Shown: one piece after another, positions 24,678 through 33,351 of the stretch
How the letters are laid out: each line of letters begins with the position of its first letter
Numbering within the stretch: position 1 is the first letter of the stretch
From: Streptomyces hyaluromycini
GTDB taxonomy: Bacteria; Actinomycetota; Actinomycetes; Streptomycetales; Streptomycetaceae
Assembly: GCF_002217755.1 (NCBI RefSeq)
Contig: NZ_BCFL01000026.1
Location: 310,001 to 374,000 of the forward strand
Direction of reading: 5' to 3'
Length of the DNA: 64,000 nt
Notes under the pieces: generated by a model
Databases searched by the model: none
What the model was told of the DNA's origin: nothing
Seen by the model: only the letters and a program-made list of their open reading frames with translations
Made by a program: the position numbers and the translations under genes

Positions 24678-26249
24678 ATGTCTGGAGCGGACGCAGAGGT
24701 GCCGGTGCTGATCGTCGGCGGGGGACCGGTCGGGCTCACCGCGCGGGCGCTGCTGGAGCGCTGGGGTGTGCCGGCTCTGCTGGTCGAGAAGCACCGGGAG
24801 CTGTCCCCGTTTCCCCGGTCCCGCCTGGTCAACGTGCGGTCCATGGAGATCTTCCGGCAGCTCGGGATCGCCGCCGGGGTGACGGCGGACGCGTTCGCAC
24901 CCGAGTACGGACGGGTGCGCTTCCGGGACACCCTGTACGACCCGGACTTCGCCAGCGCCGCGATGGTCGGGGTACGGGCCCCGGTCGCCGAGAGCCCGGT
25001 CGTCGGCGTGGTCACCTCGCAGGACCGGCTGGAGCCCACCCTGCTCGCCGCCGCCGGGGGAGAGGTGCGGTTCGGGACCGAGCTCCTGGACCTGGAGGAG
25101 GACGCGGAGGGCGTTCTCGCCGTGCTCGTCGACGGCCAGAACGGCGCGGAGACCAGCGTCCGGGCCCAATACGTGGTCGCCGCCGACGGCGCGAACTCCA
25201 CCGTCCGCGAGCGGCTGGGCATCGCCATCGCCGGCCCCGGAGCGCTCGGCGACTACACCACCGTCGTGTTCGACGCCGACCTGGCCCGCTGGTGCGCGCA
25301 CCAGCCCGCCGGGGTCTACTTCACCGCGTTCGGCACCTTCACCCCGCTCTACCCGGAGGGCGGCTGGGCCTGGTTCGGCGCCACGCCCGACGGCAACGGG
25401 CAGACCGACTGGTCCGGCCGCGTCTCGCACGCGCTCGGTCCCGGTGCCGGCGTACGGGCCGACGTGGTGCGGGTCCAGCACTGGTCGATGACCGCGTACG
25501 TCGCCGAGGGCTTCGGGCGGGGCCGGGTGCTGCTGGCCGGCGACGCCGCGCACGCCGTCCCGCCGATCGGCGGCCTCGGCATGAACGCCGGCGTCGCGGA
25601 CGCGCACAACCTGTCCTGGAAACTGGCCGGCGTGCTCCAGGGCTGGGCCGCGCCCGCCCTGTTGGAGACATACGAGGCGGAGCGGCGGCCGGTGGCCCAC
25701 GAGACCCTCCGCCAGGCGGTCGCCAACACCCACCTCCTGCTCCAGGTGCAGAACCTGCGCAAGGAACAGCTCCGCAGCGGCTCCTCGGCGCAGGTCGAAC
25801 TACCCTGGTCGGAAAGGTACTTCGCACAGCTGGGCCTGGTGCTCGGCACGGCGTACGACTCCGCCGCCGTCCTCGGCCACGACGGCGGCCCGCCCGAGGC
25901 CGCCGGCACCGAGTACGTGCCCACCGCGGAGCCGGGGCACCGCATGCCCCACCACTGGGTCACCCCCGACCGTTCCACGCTCGACGCGTTCGGGGAGTGG
26001 TTCACCGTGCTCACCCCGGACCCCGGCCGCTGGCGGCAGCACGCCACCGGGCCATGGCCGCTGCGCGTCGAACCGCTGCCCCGGGAACACGCCGAGGCCT
26101 ACGGCCTGAGCCCGCAGGGCGGCGCGGTCCTCGTCCGCCCCGACGGCCACATCGCCGCCCGCTGGGACGGCCCCCCGTCGGCCGGCTCGGTCCTCCACGA
26201 CGCCCTGACCGCCGTCACCTCGTGCGCGGCGGGGCGGTGCTGTCCCTGA
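24678..26249 (+). CDS. FAD-dependent aromatic hydroxylase (PheA/TfdB-like)
   Basis: A 523-residue flavin monooxygenase. The FAD-binding GGGPVGLT lies at about 14-21, the middle SQDRLEPTLL at about 115-124, and the second FAD motif GDAAHAVPPIGGLGMNAGVADAHNL near 292-316, followed by a C-terminal thioredoxin-like domain typical of phenol and polyketide hydroxylases. It should insert one oxygen atom from O2 into an aromatic substrate using NAD(P)H. The ATG at 24678 follows ATGGAGCC. It is divergent from the GlxA-type regulator 123 bases away. Its 3' end overlaps the convergent LacI gene by 35 bases. Confidence 0.86.
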   Translation: MSGADAEVPVLIVGGGPVGLTARALLERWGVPALLVEKHRELSPFPRSRLVNVRSMEIFRQLGIAAGVTADAFAPEYGRVRFRDTLYDPDFASAAMVGVRAPVAESPVVGVVTSQDRLEPTLLAAAGGEVRFGTELLDLEEDAEGVLAVLVDGQNGAETSVRAQYVVAADGANSTVRERLGIAIAGPGALGDYTTVVFDADLARWCAHQPAGVYFTAFGTFTPLYPEGGWAWFGATPDGNGQTDWSGRVSHALGPGAGVRADVVRVQHWSMTAYVAEGFGRGRVLLAGDAAHAVPPIGGLGMNAGVADAHNLSWKLAGVLQGWAAPALLETYEAERRPVAHETLRQAVANTHLLLQVQNLRKEQLRSGSSAQVELPWSERYFAQLGLVLGTAYDSAAVLGHDGGPPEAAGTEYVPTAEPGHRMPHHWVTPDRSTLDAFGEWFTVLTPDPGRWRQHATGPWPLRVEPLPREHAEAYGLSPQGGAVLVRPDGHIAARWDGPPSAGSVLHDALTAVTSCAAGRCCP

Positions 26250-27309
26250 TCACCAGGCGGGCCGGGACGAGGTCGGTGCCGGGCCGGGAGTCGTCGCGGG
26301 TGCGGATCTGGCGCAGGACGCCCTCCACGCAGCGGCGGCCGACCTCGGCGAAGTCCTGGTGGACGGTGGTGAGGGGCGGGATGAAGAAGGCCGCGTCCGG
26401 GGTGTCGTCGAAGCCCACCACGCTGATCTCCGCGGGGACGGGGCGGCCCCGTTCGTGGAAGGCGCGCAGCAGGCCCAGGGCCATCTGGTCGTTGGACGCG
26501 AACACGGCGGTACAGTCCGGCTCTTCGGCGAGCGCCAGCCCGGCCGCGTAACCGGACTCGGCCGACCAGTCGCCGCGCAGGGGCGCCGGAACCGGGCACC
26601 CCGCCGCCTCCAGCGCCGCCCGCCAGGCCTCGGTACGGCGCTGGGCCGCGTACGAGGAGCCGGGACCCGCCACATGCCACACCGTCCGGTGGCCCAGCTC
26701 CAGCAGGTGCCGTACGGCCCTGCGCGCGCCGTCGGCCTGGTCGGTGTCGACCACGCTGTGGCGGTCCCCGGCGTCCGAGTCCACGACCACCACATGGACA
26801 CCGGGCGGCAGTTGCACGGTGGCCGTGTCGAGCAGATGGATCTCCATGATGACGATGACGGCGTCCACCGCCAGCTCGCCCATCCGCGTGAAGGCGCCCA
26901 GCACATTGTCCTGCGTGGCCACGTCGACGGGGATGAGCGTGATCGCGTAGCCCTCGGCGGCGGCATGCGTGGCGATCGCCTCCACGGTGCGGCTGTTGCC
27001 CGTGGAGGACAGGCTGAACAGGATCACGCCGATGGTGTTGAACCGGCCGTAACGCAGGGCGCGCGCCGCGCTGTTGGGCCGGTAGCCGAGGTCCCGCATC
27101 GCGGCCAGCACCTGCTCCCGGGTGGAAGTGATCACCCCGGGATGCCCGTTGGAGACCCGCGACACCGTCTGCGAGGAGACACCGGCGAGCTTGGCGACGT
27201 CCGCCATGGAGACACCCTGCTTGCGGCGCCCGCCGGGTACCCCCGACCCGCCCCGCCGCACACCGTCCGCGGCCGGTGTGACCCGCTGCTCCGGCCCGTT
27301 CAGGTCCAT
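26215..27309 (-). CDS. LacI-family transcriptional regulator
   Basis: A 364-residue regulator: helix-turn-helix VSMADVAKLAGVSSQTVSRV with hinge YRPNSAARALR, then a periplasmic-binding-type sugar domain (IGVILFSLSSTGNS, VFASNDQMALGLLRAFHERG, VVGFDDTPDAAFFIPPLTTVHQ). ATG 27309 has GAGGGG seven bases upstream and is chosen over the frame start at 27339. It is divergent from a GH5 hydrolase gene; three palindromic sites lie between them. It most likely represses the hydrolase and itself until an oligosaccharide binds. Confidence 0.9.
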   Translation of the reverse strand: MDLNGPEQRVTPAADGVRRGGSGVPGGRRKQGVSMADVAKLAGVSSQTVSRVSNGHPGVITSTREQVLAAMRDLGYRPNSAARALRYGRFNTIGVILFSLSSTGNSRTVEAIATHAAAEGYAITLIPVDVATQDNVLGAFTRMGELAVDAVIVIMEIHLLDTATVQLPPGVHVVVVDSDAGDRHSVVDTDQADGARRAVRHLLELGHRTVWHVAGPGSSYAAQRRTEAWRAALEAAGCPVPAPLRGDWSAESGYAAGLALAEEPDCTAVFASNDQMALGLLRAFHERGRPVPAEISVVGFDDTPDAAFFIPPLTTVHQDFAEVGRRCVEGVLRQIRTRDDSRPGTDLVPARLVIRDSTAPPRTR

Positions 27310-27405
27310 CGCCTCACCCCTCAAGTCTCCTTCGCACACCGGATGTTACGGAGCGGGAAACCTTGACGGCCGCAGGAGCGGATGCCACGATTCCGACGCT
27401 TTCGA

Positions 27406-27510
27406 GTTTACGTAAACATCGCCGCGTGACCAGCCCCGACGGAGATCCCGCCGGCGCGGTCGCAGAGGAGATGTTCACGTGAACATGCCGCGTCGATGTT
27501 CACGTAAACA
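27406..27510. promoter_or_regulatory. three LacI-type palindromic operators
   Basis: Perfect palindromes GTTTACGTAAAC (27406-27417) and ATGTTCACGTGAACAT (27471-27486), and a near-perfect TGTTCACGTAAACA (27497-27510), share the half-site TGTTYAC with a central CG, as LacI-family operators do. Sites 2 and 3 are 25 bases apart centre to centre, sites 1 and 2 are 67 apart. They sit between lacI and the GH5 gene. The motif differs from the CebR box (TGGGAGCGCTCCCA). Confidence 0.75.
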
Positions 27511-27567
27511 CGCGGTCGGGCCCGCAAGCCCGTGCGTCGAGCCGCCGTCTTCCGAAAGGGCACGTTG

Positions 27568-28632
27568 ATGCGCAAGACCCCCGCCAGAACCCGTATCGCC
27601 CCCCGCACCCGTGCCGCCCTCGCGGCGGTCGCGATCGCCGCGGTCGGCGCCACGACCCTCACCGGCGGCCCCGCCTCGGCCTCCGCCGCCGTACCGGGCC
27701 ACGGCACCAGCCAGTTCAAGGGCGTCAACTGGGCCGACCCGCGCGACAACTACGCCGACGACCCCGTGGTCCTCTCCGGCCTGTCGCTCTCCGACACGTA
27801 CGCCCAGACCTACGCCAAGGCGACCCGGGTGATCGCGGCCTTCCGCGCCAACCTCGGCGCCAACACCGTACGGCTGCCCATCAACCCGTACACGGTCAAC
27901 GGCGCGTACTGGAAGTCGTACCGCGGGGTCATCGACGCGGCCTCGGCGCAGGGCTTCAAGGTGATCGTCTCCTACTGGGAGGGCACCGGCGCCGACAAGG
28001 ACGGCTTCATCGACGACGAAGCCACCTACTGGCCCATGTGGGACACCGTCGTGAAGGCCTACCGGCACGATGCGCACGTCTACTTCGAGCCGATGAACGA
28101 GCCGCACGGCTACACCGACGCCGAGTGGGCCGACCTGGCGGCGAAGTGGCTGGCAACCTACCCGTCCGTCCCGCACGACCGCGTCTTCGTCAGCGGCGCC
28201 GGCTACAACGACCACGTCACCACCGTCTGCGCCGACCCGCGCCTGAAGGGCACCTATCTCTCCCTCCACCACTACGGCTTCTGGAAGAGCTACGCCACCT
28301 ACGACCAGTGGGCGGCCGACCTGAAGGAGCGGCTCGGCGACTGCGCGGGCCGTACCGTCGCCGACGAGTTCGGCGCCCCGATGACCACGGGCCTCGACTA
28401 CGACAAGCCCGCTCCCGACGACAACTCCGTCAACTTCATCCAGGCCGACACGGACACCTTCCGCAAGCTCGGCATGGGCTCGGTGTACTGGCCGGGCCTG
28501 CGCACCGACGACACGTACTCGATCCAGAAGCTGATCGGCGACGCGTCCCGCCCCTGGCTGGCCACCACCAACCAGTCCGGCGCCGACCGCCTCGCCTGGG
28601 CCTGGGGCCGCGGCAGGCCGGTCAGCGGCTGA
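27568..28632 (+). CDS. secreted GH5-family glycoside hydrolase (cellulase/mannanase type)
   Basis: A 354-residue secreted clan-A hydrolase. Signal peptide at about 1-40 (RAALAAVAIAAVGATTL, ASASA). The TIM barrel follows with the catalytic acid/base Glu178 in FEPMNEPHG and the nucleophile Glu267 in VADEFGAP, and the substrate-contact residues HHYGFW. It is a single-domain enzyme with no binding module. GH5 covers endoglucanases, beta-mannanases and others, and substrate cannot be fixed by inspection. ATG 27568 follows AAAGGG at seven bases. Control by the divergent LacI regulator via the three operators is inferred. Confidence 0.86.
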   Translation: MRKTPARTRIAPRTRAALAAVAIAAVGATTLTGGPASASAAVPGHGTSQFKGVNWADPRDNYADDPVVLSGLSLSDTYAQTYAKATRVIAAFRANLGANTVRLPINPYTVNGAYWKSYRGVIDAASAQGFKVIVSYWEGTGADKDGFIDDEATYWPMWDTVVKAYRHDAHVYFEPMNEPHGYTDAEWADLAAKWLATYPSVPHDRVFVSGAGYNDHVTTVCADPRLKGTYLSLHHYGFWKSYATYDQWAADLKERLGDCAGRTVADEFGAPMTTGLDYDKPAPDDNSVNFIQADTDTFRKLGMGSVYWPGLRTDDTYSIQKLIGDASRPWLATTNQSGADRLAWAWGRGRPVSG

Positions 28633-28696
28633 CGGTCTCCTCGGCGACCGCGGTGCCGACGAGCACCGCGGCCGCCGTGCAGCAGGCGGCTCGGCA

Positions 28697-28714
28697 GCGC
28701 CCCCGAAGGGGCGC
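28697..28714 (+). terminator. 7-bp GC hairpin after the GH5 gene
   Basis: GCGCCCC (28697-28703), a CGAA loop and GGGGCGC (28708-28714). It forms the outer end of the dispersed repeat that continues to about 28800 and lies between two convergent genes. Confidence 0.6.
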
Positions 28715-28800
28715 GGGGAACTGCGCGACCAGCCACGATGGCGCCGCAGACGAATGTCGGCGCATCGCGGCAAGGTCGGCGAAGCGCTCAGGGCTCCCGT
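28697..28800 (+). repeat. dispersed Streptomyces-type intergenic repeat, copy B
   Basis: Second copy of the element described at 6930-7052, in opposite orientation. It starts with a hairpin, then GCGGGGAACTGCGCGACCAG and CCACGATGGCGCCGC, with fainter similarity on to about 28800. Its antisense spurious frame also encodes APSWLVAQFPAPL. It fills the space between GH5 and the GNAT gene. Confidence 0.7.
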
Positions 28801-28808
28801 GTGCATGC

Positions 28809-29294
28809 CTACGGTTGGAGACGCCGCACATACGTCAGCCCCGGTCGACCGGAGAGCCGTGTCTCACCGGTGACGGTGAACCCCGTACGGGCCAGCACGG
28901 CCCGGGACGCCGCGTTGTCGACTCTGGCCGCAGCCCGTAGCGTGGTCAATCCGTAGCCGGTGGCGGCGAGTTCGCACACCTCCCGCACGCCCCAGGTGGC
29001 GAGGCCCCGCCCGGCGGCACGCTCCGCGATCCGGTACCCCAGGTCGGCACCGCCGTCCTCGACGTCCACCAGATTGACCCGCCCCAGCACCTCGCCCGGG
29101 GCGTCGACCAGCACATGGAAGTAGCAGATCCCAGCCTTCTGTTCGGCCAGCAGCGCCCGGAGCCGCTCGTCGAACCGGGCGAAGAAGTCGTCGCCGCGAT
29201 CAGGAACGGTCGCCGCGAAATAGGCGCGGTTCTCCTGCTCGAAGGCGAGCAGTGCCGGAAGGTGGTCCGGGCGGAGCAACTGGAGTTCGGGCAT
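28809..29294 (-). CDS. GNAT-family N-acetyltransferase
   Basis: A 161-residue RimJ/RimL-like acetyltransferase that would use acetyl-CoA. Motif A is visible as LGYRIAERAAGRGLATWGVREVCELA, preceded by GEVLGRVNLVDVEDGGADL and followed by LRAAARVDNAASRAVLARTGFTVTGE, the motif B segment. ATG 29294 is preferred; a GTG six codons earlier is possible and neither has a clear ribosome site. The substrate is unknown. It stands alone between two convergent or unrelated units. Confidence 0.82.
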   Translation of the reverse strand: MPELQLLRPDHLPALLAFEQENRAYFAATVPDRGDDFFARFDERLRALLAEQKAGICYFHVLVDAPGEVLGRVNLVDVEDGGADLGYRIAERAAGRGLATWGVREVCELAATGYGLTTLRAAARVDNAASRAVLARTGFTVTGETRLSGRPGLTYVRRLQP

Positions 29295-29336
29295 GGGGAG
29301 GACGGTAGGCACCCCGGCCGCCGGCCCGCCAACAAA

Positions 29337-30683
29337 TTAGGGCTTGCGCAGGTCCTTCACCCGGCGGAGCTTGCCGAGCGAGCGCTCCAGCGTCTCCGGT
29401 TCGACGACGGCGACCTCCACGGTGACCCCGACGCCGTCCTTGATGCCCTGGGCGATGGTCCGTACGGCGGCCTCACGGTCGGCGGGGCCGGCGTCCGGCC
29501 GTGCCTCCACCCGGACCGTCATGTGGTCCATCCGTCCGCGCCGGCTGATCTGGATCTGGAAGTGCGGGGCCACCCCCGGCGTCCGCAGCACGATCTCCTC
29601 CACCTGGCTGGGGAAGACGTTGACCCCCCGAAGGATGATCATGTCGTCGCACCGGCCGGTGATCTTCTCGATACGGCGGAACCCGGGACGCGCCGTACCG
29701 GGCAGCAGCCGGGTCAGGTCCCGGGTGCGGTAGCGGATGATCGGCAGCGCCTCCTTCGTGAGCGAGGTGAAGACCAGCTCGCCGCTCTCGCCCTCGGCCT
29801 GCACCTCGTCGCCCAGCGGGTCCACGACCTCCGGGTAGAAGTGGTCCTCCCAGACGTGCAGCCCGTCCTTGGTCTCCACGCACTCCTGCGCGACCCCGGG
29901 GCCGATGACCTCGGACAGCCCGTAGATGTCGACCGCGTGGATGTCCAGGCGCTCCTCGATCTCGCGGCGCATCTCCTCCGTCCACGGCTCCGCGCCGAAG
30001 ATGCCGACCTTCAGGGAGGTGGAGCGGGGATCGATGCCCTGCTTCTCGAACTCGTCGAGGAGGGTGAGCATGTAGGAGGGCGTGACCATGATGATCTCGG
30101 GCTTGAAGTCCTGGATGATCTGGACCTGGCGGGCGGTCATGCCGCCGGAGGCGGGGATCACGGTACAGCCGGCGCGCTCGGCGCCGTAGTGGGCGCCCAG
30201 ACCGCCGGTGAACAGGCCGTAGCCGTAGGAGACATGGACCTTGTGGCCCGGGCGGCCGCCCGCGGCCCGGATGGAACGGGCGACGACGTCCGCCCACATG
30301 GACAGGTCGTTCTCGGTGTAGCCGACCACGGTGGGGCGGCCGGTGGTGCCGCTGGAGGCGTGCACACGCCGTACCTCGGACATCGGCACGGCGAACATGC
30401 CGAAGGGGTAGGTGTCCCGCAGGTCCGCCTTGGTCGTGAAGGGGAAGCGGGCGAGGTCGGCGAGGGTGCGGCAGTCGTCCGGGCGCACGCCGGCCGCGTC
30501 GAACTTCCTGCGGTACAGCTCCACGTTGTCGTACGCGTGCCGCAGCGTCGCGCGCAGCCTGGTGAGCTGGAGCGCCTGGACCTCCTCGCGGGACATCCGC
30601 TCGGCGTCGTCCAGCAGTGCCTCGGGAAGCGGCTCTCCCCGGCGGACGCCCCTGGGTCCGGACGCGGTCACTTCGCTGCTCAT
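29337..30683 (-). CDS. paaK: phenylacetate-CoA ligase
   Basis: A 448-residue adenylate-forming ligase activating phenylacetate with ATP and CoA, first step of the pathway. Family features: SSGTTGRPTVVGYTENDL (P-loop, about 113-130), YGLSEVIGPGVAQEC with the ATP-contact Glu, RTRDLTRLL, and the C-terminal GVNVFPSQVEE with KLRRVKDLRK carrying the lysine. ATG 30683 overlaps the stop of paaI by four bases (ATGA) and has AGAGGAG six bases upstream. Located next to genes for the later steps of phenylacetate catabolism, which makes the assignment firm. Confidence 0.95.
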   Translation of the reverse strand: MSSEVTASGPRGVRRGEPLPEALLDDAERMSREEVQALQLTRLRATLRHAYDNVELYRRKFDAAGVRPDDCRTLADLARFPFTTKADLRDTYPFGMFAVPMSEVRRVHASSGTTGRPTVVGYTENDLSMWADVVARSIRAAGGRPGHKVHVSYGYGLFTGGLGAHYGAERAGCTVIPASGGMTARQVQIIQDFKPEIIMVTPSYMLTLLDEFEKQGIDPRSTSLKVGIFGAEPWTEEMRREIEERLDIHAVDIYGLSEVIGPGVAQECVETKDGLHVWEDHFYPEVVDPLGDEVQAEGESGELVFTSLTKEALPIIRYRTRDLTRLLPGTARPGFRRIEKITGRCDDMIILRGVNVFPSQVEEIVLRTPGVAPHFQIQISRRGRMDHMTVRVEARPDAGPADREAAVRTIAQGIKDGVGVTVEVAVVEPETLERSLGKLRRVKDLRKP

Positions 30684-31111
30684 TGCGGCTCCTCTTTCTG
30701 CGTGCGGAGGGTGCGACTGCGGCCGCGGAACTCCGCGATCACCTCGTCGCCGCGCACGACACTCACGTCGTAGACACCGCTGCGGCCGAACCGGACGCGC
30801 TCCCGCGCGGTGGCGACGAGCACATCGCCCTCGTACGCGGGCGCGACGAAGTCGATGTCGGCCCCGGCGGCGACCGTCACCGGCCCGTGGCTGTTGCAGG
30901 CACAGGCGAACGCCGTGTCGGCGAGCAGGAACACATGGCCGCCGTGGGCGATCCGGTGTCCGTTGACCTGCGAGGCGGTCACGGTCATCCGCAGCACGGC
31001 CGTCCCCTCGCCATGCTCCAGCAACTCGATTCCCAGTCGCCGGGACGCCTCGTCCGCGGCGAACATCGTCTCGACGGGGCCAGGTGTCGTCCCGGGTACC
31101 TGGGGCGTCAT
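30680..31111 (-). CDS. paaI: PaaI-type hotdog-fold acyl-CoA thioesterase
   Basis: A 143-residue hotdog protein with the PaaI signature ASQVNGHRIAHGGHVFLLADTAFACACNSHG (the HGG and the Asp of LADTA are catalytic in relatives). It hydrolyses hydroxyphenylacetyl-CoA type intermediates to rescue CoA when the ring-opening pathway stalls. ATG 31111 has AAGG eight bases upstream; upstream GTG codons are in frame but less likely. It is the first gene of a two-gene unit with paaK, overlapping by four bases. A palindromic operator candidate starts about 20 bases upstream. Confidence 0.92.
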   Translation of the reverse strand: MTPQVPGTTPGPVETMFAADEASRRLGIELLEHGEGTAVLRMTVTASQVNGHRIAHGGHVFLLADTAFACACNSHGPVTVAAGADIDFVAPAYEGDVLVATARERVRFGRSGVYDVSVVRGDEVIAEFRGRSRTLRTQKEEPQ

Positions 31112-31131
31112 TTCCACCACCTTGTGAACCG

Positions 31132-31145
31132 ACCGAACATTCGGT
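31132..31145. promoter_or_regulatory. ACCG-N6-CGGT operator, paaI/thiolase divergent region
   Basis: ACCGAACATTCGGT has perfect 6-base arms (ACCGAA/TTCGGT) around CA. Flanking bases (ACCG before, TAGC after) extend the similarity to the PaaR motif I recall from corynebacteria (ACTNACCG-N6-CGGTNAGT). It lies in the 207-base divergent gap between paaI and the thiolase gene. A related sequence precedes paaA. Confidence 0.6.
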
Positions 31146-31318
31146 TAGCGTGCGGTTCGGCCAAGGTAATCCAGCAACACACCTGCATGTCAAGAGGCGG
31201 ACCGCAGGCCGCCGAAGCGCCCCGCGCCGCCCCTGTCCGACGCCCTCTTCGCCACCGGCCGCTGTGCCGTCCCGAAGCCGCGGCGACCCGTCCACCCCGA
31301 AGCCGAGGAGACTGCCCG

Positions 31319-32539
31319 ATGCCCGACGTCTACCTGATCGACGGGGCCCGCACCCCGCAGGGCCGCTACGGCGGCGCCCTGGCAGCCGTACGGCCCGACG
31401 ACCTCGCCGCCCTCGTCGTCGGCGAGGCCGTCCGGCGCGCCGGGACCCCCGGCGAGGCAGTGGACGAGGTGATCCTCGGCGCGGCCAACCAGGCCGGCGA
31501 GGACAACCGGGACGTGGCCCGGATGGCGGTGCTGCTCGCCGGACTGCCGCACACCGTGCCCGGCTACACCGTCAACCGGCTGTGCGCGTCGGGCCTCACG
31601 GCCGTCGCCTCGGCTGCCCAGACGATCCGGGCCGGCGAGGCGGACCTCGTGGTCGCCGGGGGAGTGGAGTCCATGACCCGGGCGCCCTGGGTCATGGAGA
31701 AGCCCGGCACCCCGTGGGCCAAGCCGGGGCAGGTGCACGACACCGCCCTGGGCTGGCGGTTCACCAACCCGCGCTTCACCGCCGCCGACCGCGCCGTGCC
31801 CGGGGACGCCGGACCCGAAGCGGCCAGGGTCACGCTCTCCATGGGGGAGACCGCGGAGGAGGTCGCCGCCCTCGACGGCATCACCCGCGCCGACTCCGAC
31901 GCCTTCGCCCTGCGCAGCCACCAGCGGGCCGTGGCCGCCCAGGAGGCGGGCCGCTTCGACCGCGAGATCGTGCCCGTACCGGTGCGCGACGGCGAGGTCA
32001 CCCGGGACGAGGGCCCCCGCCCCTCGACCACCCTGGAGAAGCTGGGCTCGCTGCGCACCGTCTTCCGCGCGGACGGTGTCGTCACGGCGGGCTCCTCCTC
32101 GCCGCTGTCCGACGGCGCGGCCGCCCTGGTGGTCGCGAGTGCGGAGGCGGTCGAGCGGTACGGCCTCACCCCGCGGGCCCGCATCGTCGCCTCGGCCTCC
32201 GCCGGTGTGCAGCCCAACCTCATGGGCCTGGGCCCGGTCCCCGCCACCGAGAAGGCCCTGGCCCGCGCTGGCTGGCAGACCGGCGACCTGGACGCCGTGG
32301 AGCTCAACGAGGCCTTCGCCGTCCAGGCGCTGGCGGTGATCCGCCGCCTCAAGCTCGACGAGGACAGGGTCAACGCCGACGGCGGGGCGATCGCCCTCGG
32401 TCATCCGCTCGGCTGCTCCGGCGCCCGCATCCTGCTCACCCTGCTCGGCCGCCTCGAAAGGGAGAACGGCCGCCGCGGCCTGGCCACGCTCTGCGTCGGC
32501 GTGGGCCAGGGCGTCGCGCTGCTCGTGGAGCGGGTGTGA
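31319..32539 (+). CDS. paaJ: beta-ketoadipyl-CoA thiolase
   Basis: A 406-residue acyl-CoA thiolase. The nucleophile Cys89 lies in NRLCASGL, with GGVESMTRAPWVM, His362 in GHPLGCSGAR and Cys392 in LCVGVGQGVAL. The CVGVGQG form, rather than CxGGGxG, is usual in 3-oxoadipyl-CoA thiolases (PaaJ/PcaF), which fits cleavage to succinyl-CoA and acetyl-CoA. ATG 31319 follows GAGGAG by eight bases. It leads a three-gene unit with the crotonase (two bases apart) and the 3-hydroxyacyl-CoA dehydrogenase. Confidence 0.93.
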   Translation: MPDVYLIDGARTPQGRYGGALAAVRPDDLAALVVGEAVRRAGTPGEAVDEVILGAANQAGEDNRDVARMAVLLAGLPHTVPGYTVNRLCASGLTAVASAAQTIRAGEADLVVAGGVESMTRAPWVMEKPGTPWAKPGQVHDTALGWRFTNPRFTAADRAVPGDAGPEAARVTLSMGETAEEVAALDGITRADSDAFALRSHQRAVAAQEAGRFDREIVPVPVRDGEVTRDEGPRPSTTLEKLGSLRTVFRADGVVTAGSSSPLSDGAAALVVASAEAVERYGLTPRARIVASASAGVQPNLMGLGPVPATEKALARAGWQTGDLDAVELNEAFAVQALAVIRRLKLDEDRVNADGGAIALGHPLGCSGARILLTLLGRLERENGRRGLATLCVGVGQGVALLVERV

Positions 32540-32541
32540 GC

Positions 32542-33351
32542 ATGTCGTACGACACCCTGCTGGTCGAGGAGCGCGCCGACCGGGTCGTCGTCACCCTGCA
32601 CCGGCCCGAGGCCCGCAACGCCATCAGCGGCCGGATGATCAGCGAACTGCACCAGGTCTGCGAGCGGCTCGAGCGGGATCCCAAGCTGCTGCTCCTGACC
32701 GGCCACGGCGGGGTCTTCGCGGGCGGCGCCGACATCGCCGAACTGCTGGAGCGCGGCCGGGACCAGGCGCTGCAGGGCATCAACAGCCGGTTGTTCGAAC
32801 GCGTCCGGCGGCTGCCCATGCCCACCCTGGCCGCCGTCGAGGGTTGGGCCCTGGGCGGCGGGGCCGAGCTGGCCTACGCCTGTGACCTGCGGATCGCCGG
32901 GCCCGGTGCGGTCTTCGGCAACCCCGAGCCCGGTCTCGGCATCCTCGCGGCGGCCGGCGCCTGCTGGCGGCTGCCGGAACTGGTCGGGGAGTCGGTCGCC
33001 AAGCAGATCCTGCTCGCCGGCCGCAATCTCGACGCCCCGGCCGCGCTCGCCGCGGGCCTGGTCATCGACGTCGTCCCCGCCGAGGAGCTGCCGGCGGCGG
33101 CCCACGCGCTGCTCGACCGGATGGCACGGTCCTCGGCCACGGCCCTGCGGCTGACGAAGCTCGTCGTCGACTCGCCCGGCGCCCACCCCGTCGCCGACGA
33201 CCTGGCACAGGCCGTGCTCTTCGAGGGCCAGGACAAGAGGGACCGCATGACGCGTTTCCTGGAGAAGAACAGGTCCAAGAACACGTCCGAGAGGGCGTCG
33301 CAGAGCAAGGACACGTCGGAGAACCCGGAACAGGAGAGGAACCGCGCATGA
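32542..33351 (+). CDS. enoyl-CoA hydratase/isomerase (crotonase family, PaaF/PaaG-like)
   Basis: A 269-residue crotonase. The oxyanion-hole segments AGGADIAEL and WALGGGAELAYACDLRIA are visible, and both catalytic glutamates of hydratases are retained (GGAEL and GNPEPGLG). It should hydrate 2,3-dehydroadipyl-CoA (PaaF role), although the ring-isomerase role (PaaG) cannot be excluded from sequence. Residues after about 240 are a charged, Asn/Ser/Glu-rich tail (KNRSKNTSERASQSKDTSEN) not found in typical members. The stop overlaps the next start by four bases. Confidence 0.9.
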   Translation: MSYDTLLVEERADRVVVTLHRPEARNAISGRMISELHQVCERLERDPKLLLLTGHGGVFAGGADIAELLERGRDQALQGINSRLFERVRRLPMPTLAAVEGWALGGGAELAYACDLRIAGPGAVFGNPEPGLGILAAAGACWRLPELVGESVAKQILLAGRNLDAPAALAAGLVIDVVPAEELPAAAHALLDRMARSSATALRLTKLVVDSPGAHPVADDLAQAVLFEGQDKRDRMTRFLEKNRSKNTSERASQSKDTSENPEQERNRA

